DNA of 64,000 nucleotides. It comes from CAYQVW01 sp964421245 (GTDB lineage Bacteria; Margulisbacteria; WOR-1; XYC2-FULL-46-14). Shown one piece after another: positions 41,835 through 49,573 of this stretch; the first letter of the stretch is position 1, and the number at the start of each line of letters is the position of its first letter. The stretch covers positions 12,594 to 76,593 of the forward strand of contig CAYQVW010000007.1 of NCBI GenBank assembly GCA_964421245.1. The letters are read 5' to 3'. Under the pieces are notes generated by a model that had not been told where the DNA came from, made no database searches, and worked only from the letters and a program-made list of their open reading frames with translations. The position numbers were made by a program, and so were the translations under genes.

Positions 41835-43085
41835 ATCTTTTGGGCTAATAATATGTCCGGCTACCGCGCTTGCTGCAGCAACTGCTACATTTGATAGATA
41901 AACTTCTGATTTAGGATGTCCCATTCTTCCTACAAAATTACGATTGGTAGTTGCGATCCCTTTTTCACCTTCAGCAAGTATTCCAAGATGCCCGCCAAGA
42001 CATGGTCCGCACGATGGAGTGGTAATAGTTGCATCAGCCTTCATGAATATTTCCATCAATCCTTCTTTAATCATCTGATTGTATACTTTTTGAGTAGCTG
42101 GAAGAATAATTAGTCTTACATTTTTAGCTTTCTTTCTTCCAGATAGAATTTTTGCAGCAACTCTAAGGTCTTCAATTCTCCCATTAGTACAGGATCCAAT
42201 TACTGCCTGATCAATCACTACATCGGTTGATTTACTAACTGGTTTAGTATTGCTCGGTAAAGGTGGAAAAGCAATCTGTGGTTCGATTTTGCTACAATCT
42301 ATTTCAATAACTTTTGCGTATTGTGCGTTTTTATCTGAGTGCCAAGGGGCAAGGTTCAAGGGGCAAGATAAAAAATCTAGAACCTTTTGATCTGGTTCAA
42401 AGATGCCGTTTTTTCCACCAGCTTCAATTGCCATATTGGCCATGGTCAATCTTCCTTCAACTGTAAGATCAGATACGGTGTCTCCGGTAAATTCCATCGA
42501 CATATAGCGGGCGCCGTCAACACCGATCATGCCTATTATATATAGTATGAGATCTTTGGCTTCAACGTATTTACCAAGCTTTCCGTTTAATACAAACTTA
42601 ATTGTTTCAGGTACTTTGAGCCAGACTTTACCAGTTGCCATGCCAGCTGCCATGTCAGTTGAACCAACTCCGGTTGAGAATGCTCCAAGTGCTCCATAGG
42701 TACAAGTATGAGAATCTGCACCGATTACAAGCATTCCAGGTTTAATTGCTCCCATTTCTGGAAGAAGGGCATGTTCAACACCAACGCAACCAATTTCAAA
42801 AAAGTTTTTGATTTTATATTTCTTTGAAAACTCTCGCATCATCTGAACCTGCTGAGCAGATTTGCGATCTTTCTCTGGAGTAAAGTGATCCGGAACTAGA
42901 AAAACTTTGTTTTCATCAAATACTTTATTGACCCCGATTTTTTCGAATTGTTTGATTGCTGGTGGGGTAGTGATGTCATTTCCAAGGACTAAATCGACAT
43001 CGCATTCGATTAGCTCTCCGATTTGAACTTCTTTCTTACCGCAGTGTGCTGCTAATATCTTTTGTGTTATCGTTTGTTTTGTCAT
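41829..43085 (-). CDS. leuC: 3-isopropylmalate dehydratase large subunit
   Basis: Iron-sulfur isomerase of leucine synthesis. The 418-aa product is the shorter archaeal/anaerobe type. It shows VLVPDHFTPEKDRKSAQQV, VIGADSHTCTYGALGAFSTG with the first cluster Cys, VVIDQAVIGSCTNGRIEDLR with the second, and TITTPSCGPCLGGHLGIL with the third. Residues about 240-250 (LSCPLNLAPWH) are encoded by a reversed GGGGCAA-type repeat. A leaderless promoter drives it. Confidence 0.95.
   Translation of the reverse strand: MTKQTITQKILAAHCGKKEVQIGELIECDVDLVLGNDITTPPAIKQFEKIGVNKVFDENKVFLVPDHFTPEKDRKSAQQVQMMREFSKKYKIKNFFEIGCVGVEHALLPEMGAIKPGMLVIGADSHTCTYGALGAFSTGVGSTDMAAGMATGKVWLKVPETIKFVLNGKLGKYVEAKDLILYIIGMIGVDGARYMSMEFTGDTVSDLTVEGRLTMANMAIEAGGKNGIFEPDQKVLDFLSCPLNLAPWHSDKNAQYAKVIEIDCSKIEPQIAFPPLPSNTKPVSKSTDVVIDQAVIGSCTNGRIEDLRVAAKILSGRKKAKNVRLIILPATQKVYNQMIKEGLMEIFMKADATITTPSCGPCLGGHLGILAEGEKGIATTNRNFVGRMGHPKSEVYLSNVAVAAASAVAGHIISPKDL
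42339..42367 (-). repeat. GGGGCAA-variant repeat inside leuC, reversed
   Basis: On the gene strand CTTGCCCC, CTTGAACC, TTGCCCC, TTGGCAC. This is the reverse orientation of the repeat relative to the gene. It mostly uses the GCC variant, so no in-frame TGA arises. Reads L-S-C-P-L-N-L-A-P-W-H. Confidence 0.8.
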
Positions 43086-43094
43086 TCTGTTTTA

Positions 43095-43123
43095 ATAATA
43101 TCTTGAAAGATTATGATAGTCAA
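43095..43123 (-). promoter_or_regulatory. Leaderless promoter of leuC
   Basis: Minus strand TTGACT (43123-43118), a 17-nt spacer, TATTAT (43100-43095), 9 nt to ATG 43085. Confidence 0.75.
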
Positions 43124-43150
43124 TGTTTCACAGAGTTTATGTTGGAGGAG

Positions 43151-43320
43151 TCTCAAATTTTATCTCGAATCAAGGTATCTCAAATGAACTCTAATAGTGG
43201 GGTCCCAAATCTGCTTCCCATATCCTCGAATTTGTTCCCGAAGCTTTTCATTTGAGATAAGTATTCGGTTGAAGAATTGGAGATCATTTGAGACCTGCTG
43301 ATTTGGGATAGAATTTGGGA
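43151..43320. repeat. Cluster of ATTTGAGA-type repeats in an intergenic region
   Basis: TATCTCAAATGA (43176-43187) recurs inverted as TCATTTGAGATA (43248-43259). Related copies are TCTCAAATTT (43151), TCATTTGAGA (43284), ATTTGGGATA and AATTTGGGAC, in both orientations. They lie between leuC and the gene at 43360 and could be operator sites or a degenerate repeat. No gene is seen in 43086-43359. Confidence 0.5.
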
Positions 43321-43359
43321 CTATTTTCCGCTACAATAACCGCAGGAGGATAACACAAC

Positions 43360-43827
43360 ATGCGATTTATTTCGGTAATAGGTGGGTCTGAACCGACGAG
43401 AGAAGAATACAAACTAGCTGAACAGGTAGGAGAGTATATTGCAAAGTCCGGTGCAGTTCTCGTTTGTGGTGGATTGAAGGGATGTATGGAAGCAGCTTGT
43501 AAAGGTGCCAAAAAACATGGTGGTATGACTATTGGTATTCTACCCGGAGGGGATAGAAGGGCCGCAAATAAATGGATAGATATTCCAATCGTAACCGGAA
43601 TCGGCTATGCCAGAAATAAATTAGTAGTTAAGACCGGTGAGGCTTGTATTGCTGTTGCTGGTAACTATGGAACACTTTGTGAAATAGCATTTTCTTTGGG
43701 ATATGAAATACCAGTTGTTGGATTAAAAACCTGGTCTTTTCACCGCAAGGGTAAGAAAGATAAGGGAATGCACGTTGCAAAAACCCCAAAACAAGCAGTT
43801 GAAATGGCTTTAAAGCTTATTAACTAG
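43360..43827 (+). CDS. TIGR00725-type Rossmann protein (LOG-like)
   Basis: A 155-aa nucleotide-binding protein, MRFISVIGGSEPTREEYKLA, with GAVLVCGGLKGCMEAACKGA (the GGxxGxMxA motif), GGMTIGILPGG and VAGNYGTLCEIAFSLGYEIP. This is the TIGR00725 branch of the lysine-decarboxylase-like/LOG superfamily, whose substrate is unknown. A GGAGGA site precedes the ATG. Its end overlaps the convergent lipoprotein gene by 8 nt. Confidence 0.85.
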   Translation: MRFISVIGGSEPTREEYKLAEQVGEYIAKSGAVLVCGGLKGCMEAACKGAKKHGGMTIGILPGGDRRAANKWIDIPIVTGIGYARNKLVVKTGEACIAVAGNYGTLCEIAFSLGYEIPVVGLKTWSFHRKGKKDKGMHVAKTPKQAVEMALKLIN

Positions 43828-44725
43828 TTGTAAATGCACAAGTAACACCTGGAGCTTCTGGCCACCACAATGGAACGTTTGATCCCATGTTAGCATCTCC
43901 ATTTGGAGCTTGAACACCGGGTTCAAATTTACCGTCGTTATCTACATCATCAAAGAAAAACATATCTGTCCCATCAAAAGTGAATGTTCCGGTCCAAGTT
44001 CCGGTCGGATTTGCCGGAATTGTCACTGATGAGGTTAGAGCAATTGTTTCATAATATGGATCGGCACTGGCTGTTGTTGAGAATTCAGAATCTTGTACCG
44101 GATTTGCCGGTCGAGTGGATGAGAAGGTTCCATTGTCTAGGTTTATCCAATTCCAGGACCCGTTTACTTCAAACATGACATCTCCATCTTGGATTTGATC
44201 TGCTGCTGTTGAGGTATCGGTTATGGTGCTGCAATAAAGCCGAGTGTTATGACTTGTGTATCCGGCATTATCAGTACTTCCAAGATCCATATTAAAAGTC
44301 ATCTGCATATATACTAATCCAAGTTTCACATGTGTATATGTTCCGGCATCTGGGATAGTTTCATTAGATCCAAATGTAGTCGCAGTAGTTCCTCCCAAGT
44401 TATAATATTCCGCGTCATCTACTCCGCCCTTGTTGAAAATGACGTACGGACTTGTATCAGTTGCACTAGTTAGAAGAGAACCTTTGAAGGTTGAGACTCC
44501 GAAGGCAGTTGGAGATTGATAGACATCTGTATAACTGCTGTTTCCAACAGAAGTTGCCATAGCTCTAATAGCATTAACTTGGGTAGCAGAAAGTCCGTTT
44601 GTTTTTCCACCGATACTCATTTCGAAGCTCTCGGCAGTTGTAACTACTTGTTTGCCACAACTTACTGCTAGTACAATGATTGCAACAAGCAAAATACTGG
44701 GTAAAATTAGTTTCCAGTTTTTCAT
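43820..44725 (-). CDS. Hypothetical lipoprotein
   Basis: A 301-aa secreted protein. The N-terminus is a lipoprotein signal (KLILPSILLVAIIVLAVSC) with lipid-anchored Cys at residue 23. The mature part is Thr/Ser/Asp/Gly-rich and beta-like (FKGSLLTSATDTSPYVIFNK, LGLVYMQMTFNMDLGSTDN) and ends near VTCAFTTS. No known domain is recognised; it may be a surface or periplasmic protein. The start follows AAAGGGGG, and its promoter overlaps that of thiC. Confidence 0.75.
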   Translation of the reverse strand: MKNWKLILPSILLVAIIVLAVSCGKQVVTTAESFEMSIGGKTNGLSATQVNAIRAMATSVGNSSYTDVYQSPTAFGVSTFKGSLLTSATDTSPYVIFNKGGVDDAEYYNLGGTTATTFGSNETIPDAGTYTHVKLGLVYMQMTFNMDLGSTDNAGYTSHNTRLYCSTITDTSTAADQIQDGDVMFEVNGSWNWINLDNGTFSSTRPANPVQDSEFSTTASADPYYETIALTSSVTIPANPTGTWTGTFTFDGTDMFFFDDVDNDGKFEPGVQAPNGDANMGSNVPLWWPEAPGVTCAFTTS

Positions 44726-44738
44726 TTCTGTACCCCCT

Positions 44739-44767
44739 TTGCTTTAAATCTTTGAGTGAATTATAAT
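44739..44767 (+). promoter_or_regulatory. Leaderless promoter of thiC
   Basis: TTGCTT (44739-44744), a 17-nt spacer, TATAAT (44762-44767), then 6 nt to ATG 44774. This rules out the in-frame ATG at 44756, which lies upstream of the -10 box, and leaves no room for a TPP riboswitch. Confidence 0.75.
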
Positions 44768-44788
44768 AGTTACATGACTCAACGTCAA
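44760..44788 (-). promoter_or_regulatory. Promoter of the lipoprotein gene
   Basis: Minus strand TTGACG (44788-44783), a 17-nt spacer, TATAAT (44765-44760). Its -35 box lies inside thiC. The leader of about 30 nt holds a proper Shine-Dalgarno site before ATG 44725. Confidence 0.65.
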
Positions 44789-46030
44789 GAAGCTTTAGCT
44801 GGAAATATAACAGAGGCAATGTGCCAAGTCGCAAGGGTCGAAGAAAAACTTCCTGAAGAGATCAGAAAGGGAGTTGCGGACGGAACTATTGCGATTCCTT
44901 ATAATCCACTCCACCAAAAATGTATTCCGATGGGAGTAGGACGAGGATTAAGGACTAAGGTAAATGCTAATTTTGGAACCTCACAAGACTTCCCATGTTT
45001 AGAAGACGAACTTAAAAAACTCGATGTCTCAATAGCTGCAAAAGCGGATGCGGTAATGGATCTATCAACTGGTGGGAATATAACTGAAATTAGAAGGGCT
45101 ATTCTTGCTACTTGCCCCTTGCCCCTTGGCACTGTTCCTATCTACCAAGCAATAGCGGAGGAAAAATTTTCCGTAGACGGGATTTTTGAAGTCATAGAAG
45201 AACAGGCTAAAGACGGTGTTGATTTTATGACGGTTCATACCGGTGTAAATTTTGATTCCATTGCAAAATTAAAAAAACATCCTCGTTTAATGGAGGTGGT
45301 CAGTCGGGGTGGAGCGTTGATGATGCAATGGATCATTGAGAACAGAGAAGAGAATCCTCTTTTTCAATATTATGATCGTTTATTAGAAATAGTAGTTAAA
45401 TATGATGTAACTTTATCTCTTGGTGATGGGATGCGTCCAGGATCTATTATTGATGCTGGAGATCCGGCTCAGATTGAAGAGCTTAAGATTTTAGGAAGAT
45501 TAACTAAGCGAGCATGGGAGGCCGGGGTGCAAATTATAATAGAAGGGCCAGGCCATGTTCCATATGACCAGATAGTAGAGCAGATGAAGATGGAAAAAGA
45601 GTTTTGTTTTAATGCTCCATTTTATGTTTTGGGCCCGCTTCCAACTGATGTTGCACCAGGTTATGATCATATAACTTCTGCAATTGGTGGAACTCTCGCT
45701 GCAGTTTCCGGTGCTGACTTTCTTTGCTACGTAACTCCGACTGAACATTTAGGTTTACCTACACCAGAAGATGTAAAAGAGGGTATTATTGCATCGAGAA
45801 TTGCAGCTCATTGCGCCGATATTGTTAAAGGAATTCCGGGTGCAATAGAGTGGGATCGCGAAATGTCGACTGCTCGCAAAAAATTAGATTGGGAAAGACA
45901 GATTGAGCTGGCGATTGATCCTGAAGAGGCTAAAAAAATCCTCGATAAGAGACCGACCTCGCAAGGTACCTGTTCTATGTGCGGTAAATTCTGCGCAATG
46001 AAGGTGTCGACGGAAGCTTTGAAAAAATAA
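44774..46030 (+). CDS. thiC: Phosphomethylpyrimidine synthase (HMP-P synthase)
   Basis: Radical SAM enzyme turning aminoimidazole ribotide into the thiamine pyrimidine. The 418-aa protein (start MTQRQEALAGNITEAM) has NPLHQKCIPMGVGRGLRTKV, ADAVMDLSTGGNITEIRRAI, FMTVHTGVNFDSI, LGDGMRPGSI, EGPGHVPYDQ and the C-terminal cluster motif TCSMCGKFCAMK. It is the shorter form usual in anaerobes. A reversed GGGGCAA repeat encodes CPLPLGT, where relatives have a similar sequence of the same length. thiL lies 7 kb further on. Confidence 0.95.
   Translation: MTQRQEALAGNITEAMCQVARVEEKLPEEIRKGVADGTIAIPYNPLHQKCIPMGVGRGLRTKVNANFGTSQDFPCLEDELKKLDVSIAAKADAVMDLSTGGNITEIRRAILATCPLPLGTVPIYQAIAEEKFSVDGIFEVIEEQAKDGVDFMTVHTGVNFDSIAKLKKHPRLMEVVSRGGALMMQWIIENREENPLFQYYDRLLEIVVKYDVTLSLGDGMRPGSIIDAGDPAQIEELKILGRLTKRAWEAGVQIIIEGPGHVPYDQIVEQMKMEKEFCFNAPFYVLGPLPTDVAPGYDHITSAIGGTLAAVSGADFLCYVTPTEHLGLPTPEDVKEGIIASRIAAHCADIVKGIPGAIEWDREMSTARKKLDWERQIELAIDPEEAKKILDKRPTSQGTCSMCGKFCAMKVSTEALKK
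45111..45132 (+). repeat. GGGGCAA-variant repeat inside thiC, reversed
   Basis: CTTGCCCC, TTGCCCC, TTGGCAC, reading T-C-P-L-P-L-G-T. Reverse orientation with the stop-free GCC variant, as in leuC; the two share the GTGCCAAGGGGCAAG core. Confidence 0.75.
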
Positions 46031-46031
46031 G

Positions 46032-46062
46032 CTGAAATTTTTCCTTTTTATTGCTGAAAATA
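46032..46062 (+). promoter_or_regulatory. Shared accessory promoter motif (copy 5), before 46067
   Basis: CTGAAATTTT from 46032, second box TTGCTGAAAATA with its GA at 46056-46057. The ATG is exactly 35 nt from the motif start. It begins just after the thiC stop. Confidence 0.65.
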
Positions 46063-46066
46063 TTAC

Positions 46067-48262
46067 ATGGCGACAGTACGTGGAGCAAGATTTTTAACAC
46101 GAAAGATATTTTCTGATCAAACACCGAGGTTTGATTTTTCAAGTACTGCAATTTCCAGAAGAGTTTGTATAAGAACTGGTTATACAACCCAATCCCCGGT
46201 TGAGACTGCACGTTTGTCGGCAAAATCAAAGATAGATCCTGCGACTATTGATGTGGTCCGGGTGGATGGAAGAACTCTAACAATCAACGAAATTGTTGCA
46301 GTTGCAAGATATGGAGCCAGGGTAGAATTTACAAAAGATGCCCTTAAAAGAATGGTTCCATCTCGCGATGTTGTTGATGATGTAATAAAACAAGGTGACC
46401 CTACGTATGGAACCAATACTGGTTATGGTCCATTTAAGGATCAACTATTGCCTTCCGATATGGCGGTCGAATTATCAAATGAAATTATTCCAAGTCATGC
46501 TGCTGGAGTAGGTGACGCTTTATCAGTTGAAGAGGTTCGGGCAACTATGCTCCTCATCGGTTCAAAATTTGCAAGGGGTTATTCTGGGGTTAGACCAGTT
46601 TTGGCAGAACGTATTTTTAAAATGCTAAATGGAAGAGTTCATCCCTATGTTCCGTCAAAGGGATCGGTTGGAGCAAGCGGAGATTTGGCTCCTCACTCTC
46701 ATATTGGTTTGGTTTTAGTCGGTCATAAAGAGGGGAAATGTATTAAAGAAATTCCTCCAGATAAGGGGGAAGGGTGTTTTTATGAAGATGGAATAGAGGC
46801 AATGGATGCGGCCGGGATCGAGCCTATACTTTTGGCAGAAAAGGAAGGACTTGCTTTAACCAATGGAATTCAGGTTATGACTGCAATTGGTGCTTTAACT
46901 CACTATGATGCAGAACAATTAGTGAAGATTTCAGACATTGTTGGAGCTATGAGTGTTGAAGCATTTCTTGGTTGTAAACCGGCCTTTGATAGCAGGGTGC
47001 ATGTTGAGGCCAGACCTCAACCAGGACAAGAACCGACTGCAAAAAATATTCGAGCCTTAATTTCTGGAAGTGAATTAGTAGAACTTACACCAAGTGAAAA
47101 ACTCGCGGTATTAAATAGAAAAATTTCTTCTTTGGAAGGTGAGCAACTACCGGAATTAAGAGAAGCGGTGGGAGAACTCTTTTCACATCAGCGCACACAA
47201 GGAGCAATAAAGGCCTCTTTTGAAATGAGAGACAGATTGACTGCGATGCCTTCTGGAACAGAAGGGGTAGCAGAATGTTTAGATGGGATTTCTCAAATAA
47301 TTCCAAGTCTTACTTCTTTGGATAATTATGAAACATTAGTTGTTTGCAATAATATTTTGACGGAAATGGTTGGCAAAGTAGATGATGAACAGATTAGCCG
47401 TGCACTTTCTGGTATTTATCATCAAATAGATTCGATGATGGTTCTGCTCAAACGAATTCAAGCTATTACAGCACAGCTTGGAGAGATGGGGGCTCAAATT
47501 TATTCTATTTGTGAATTCTTTTTGCCATCTCCAAACATTCAAGATTCATATACACTACGTTGTATTCCTCAGGTAATAGGGGCGGTTCGTTATGGGATGG
47601 ACCATGTTCTAAAACCGTTGATGATAGAAGCAAATTCTGCAGATGATAATCCATTAGTTTTTCCGGGTGCCAATGCGACAACAATCTCAGCCGGAAACTT
47701 CCATGGAATGCCGGTAGCATTACCTTTGGCATATTTTAAACTTTTGTTTGCCACACTTGGTGGAATATCAGAAAGACGTTCTGCAAAGTTTGTTGACCAG
47801 GCTCAAAGTAGGGGACTTCCAGCATTTTTAACCCCACCCGAGACAGCTGGAACGCGTTCTGGTTATATGATTCCTCCGTATTCTGCAGCTGCATTGGTTG
47901 TTGAAAATAGAGTATTATCTGGTGCTGCCTGTGCTCAAAGTATATCAACCTCTGCAAATCAAGAGGATTTTGTAAGTATGGGGACGATCGATGCCAGACA
48001 GGCGAGAGAGATTATGAAAAATACTCGCGCAATTCTTGCAATCGAGCTCTGTTGTGCAACAATTGCTCTGCATATCCGCAGAGCAAAAAATCCTATGCTA
48101 GAATTAGGTGCTGGAACCAGGGTTGCCTTTGATGCCTTATCGGAGCTAATTCCTCCGTTGAAAGAGGATCGTGTTCCAAAGAGAGATATTGATTTAGTGA
48201 CTAGTCTTATTGAAAGTGGAGATTTGATTAAAAAAGTTGAAGCAGTTGTTGGTTTGAGGTAA
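46067..48262 (+). CDS. Histidine-ammonia-lyase-like aromatic amino acid lyase, enlarged
   Basis: MIO-dependent lyase of the HAL/PAL/TAL family. Seen: YGTNTGYG (114-121), the HAL-like SHAAGVG (143-149), MIO-forming ASG (203-205), QDSYTLRCIPQ (492-502) and NQEDFVSMG where HAL usually has QEDH. At 731 aa it is far longer than HAL (about 510). It has about 65 extra N-terminal residues, basic and Ser/Arg-rich, and a helical insertion of about 150 residues (about 341-488) between the conserved SGSELVE and QDSYTLRC segments. No hutU/I neighbours; an aminotransferase follows 6 nt later. The true substrate is open. Confidence 0.85.
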   Translation: MATVRGARFLTRKIFSDQTPRFDFSSTAISRRVCIRTGYTTQSPVETARLSAKSKIDPATIDVVRVDGRTLTINEIVAVARYGARVEFTKDALKRMVPSRDVVDDVIKQGDPTYGTNTGYGPFKDQLLPSDMAVELSNEIIPSHAAGVGDALSVEEVRATMLLIGSKFARGYSGVRPVLAERIFKMLNGRVHPYVPSKGSVGASGDLAPHSHIGLVLVGHKEGKCIKEIPPDKGEGCFYEDGIEAMDAAGIEPILLAEKEGLALTNGIQVMTAIGALTHYDAEQLVKISDIVGAMSVEAFLGCKPAFDSRVHVEARPQPGQEPTAKNIRALISGSELVELTPSEKLAVLNRKISSLEGEQLPELREAVGELFSHQRTQGAIKASFEMRDRLTAMPSGTEGVAECLDGISQIIPSLTSLDNYETLVVCNNILTEMVGKVDDEQISRALSGIYHQIDSMMVLLKRIQAITAQLGEMGAQIYSICEFFLPSPNIQDSYTLRCIPQVIGAVRYGMDHVLKPLMIEANSADDNPLVFPGANATTISAGNFHGMPVALPLAYFKLLFATLGGISERRSAKFVDQAQSRGLPAFLTPPETAGTRSGYMIPPYSAAALVVENRVLSGAACAQSISTSANQEDFVSMGTIDARQAREIMKNTRAILAIELCCATIALHIRRAKNPMLELGAGTRVAFDALSELIPPLKEDRVPKRDIDLVTSLIESGDLIKKVEAVVGLR

Positions 48263-48268
48263 ATAATA

Positions 48269-49525
48269 ATGGTTGAATTAGCAAATAGAGTCGGCGCAAT
48301 GCCAGCAATGAGAGTAGTGCAGTTAACAGGTAGAGCTGCTGAAATGAAGGAGCCGTGGGAAGCAGCAAATCCCGGATTTGAATTTGTTCCGTTGTTATAT
48401 GGAGATGTTCCTTGGAGATTTCCAAGAATAAGACGTCAAATAATAAGAAGATACCCCCAAGCTCCATCGGGATATCTTGATCCAAAAGGGGAAGCTGGTG
48501 TTCGCAAATTAATTGCTAAAGATTTTGAGAGAGATGGAGTTTTAGGTATTGATCCAGACAAAGAAGTTTGTGTTACCAATGGGGTTCTTGAAGCCCTTCA
48601 ATTAGCATGTGCTGCTGTATTAAACCCAGGTGATCAAGTTATTGTTCCAACCCCATATTATTTTTTCTTTCCACATCAGGTAGCAAGATCTGATGCAACG
48701 ATGAGGCTGATTGATACAAAACCAGAAAACGACTATAAGCTTACACCAGAAGAGTTAGAAGCAGCGATTACACAAAAAACAAAAATGCTTTTCCTAAATT
48801 ATCCAGGTAACCCAAGGGGTTATGTTTATAGTTTTCAAGAATTTGATGCCTTAGCGCGGGTTTTAATGCTTCATCCTCATATTTCAATTCTTGCGGACGA
48901 AGTCTATTTTAGAACCTATTTTGGAGGAGATTCTCATACTAGTATTTTAGCTGCTGCTCCAGAATTAAAAAATAGAACCATAGTAGCAAGGTCTCTTGCT
49001 AAGATGTTAGCTTCTCCAGAAGAGAGAGCAGGGTGGGCAGTCGGTTCTTCCGATATAATTGGTGCAATGCAACAACAATTAAAGGCGCCAGGTAGCTGGG
49101 CTAATCCTATTGCTTCTCAGCTTGCAATTCAATTTGCTCTGTCGAATCGAGAAGGGACTGATCATGTTATTGATGAGATTAATGGGAAATTGAGGCAAGG
49201 GCATGATTTTATGCTAGCGAGATTAAGAGAGATGAGGTTTGATGTTTCTTCTGTTGGAGCTGGTATTTTTCTCTTTCCAGAAATTCCAGAAGAACTTGCA
49301 GGGTTAATTCCTGATGCTGCTCCCGAGGTCGGGGTTGATACCATTGGACTAAGTAGCTCAGAACGATTGGCCTGGTTTCTTCTTTCTCATGGAACGGCCG
49401 TTGTTCCGGGGGATGATTCAGGAGTTCCTGATTGTTTTAGAGTAACTTTTGCATTGGATGTTCCGCAGCTTGAAGCCGCAACTGATAATATGCGAAGAGG
49501 ACTGCAAGCAATGGGTTGGTTGTAG
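48269..49525 (+). CDS. PLP-dependent aminotransferase class I/II
   Basis: A 418-aa fold-type I aminotransferase. It has VTNGVLEALQLACAAVLNPG, VPTPYYFFFP, FLNYPGNPRGYVYS with the conserved Asn-Pro, ILADEVYFRTYF with the PLP Asp/Tyr, and ARSLAKMLASPEERAGWAVG with the PLP lysine. The C-terminal Arg region includes DCFRVTFA. It starts 6 nt after the lyase gene, so the two are likely co-expressed and may act on the same amino acid. That metabolic link is inference. Confidence 0.88.
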   Translation: MVELANRVGAMPAMRVVQLTGRAAEMKEPWEAANPGFEFVPLLYGDVPWRFPRIRRQIIRRYPQAPSGYLDPKGEAGVRKLIAKDFERDGVLGIDPDKEVCVTNGVLEALQLACAAVLNPGDQVIVPTPYYFFFPHQVARSDATMRLIDTKPENDYKLTPEELEAAITQKTKMLFLNYPGNPRGYVYSFQEFDALARVLMLHPHISILADEVYFRTYFGGDSHTSILAAAPELKNRTIVARSLAKMLASPEERAGWAVGSSDIIGAMQQQLKAPGSWANPIASQLAIQFALSNREGTDHVIDEINGKLRQGHDFMLARLREMRFDVSSVGAGIFLFPEIPEELAGLIPDAAPEVGVDTIGLSSSERLAWFLLSHGTAVVPGDDSGVPDCFRVTFALDVPQLEAATDNMRRGLQAMGWL

Positions 49526-49537
49526 TTCGAAATTCCA

Positions 49538-49568
49538 CTGAAATTCTATCCCGATTTTAACGATGTAT
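49538..49568 (+). promoter_or_regulatory. Shared accessory promoter motif (copy 6), before 49574
   Basis: CTGAAATTCT from 49538, second box AACGATGTAT with its GA at 49562-49563. The GTG start at 49574 is 36 nt from the motif start. Confidence 0.55.
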
Positions 49569-49573
49569 TAATA

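Noticed and set aside
44756..44773. Upstream ATG for thiC
   Set aside because: It lies before the -10 box of a strong promoter, and the added residues are not part of the family.
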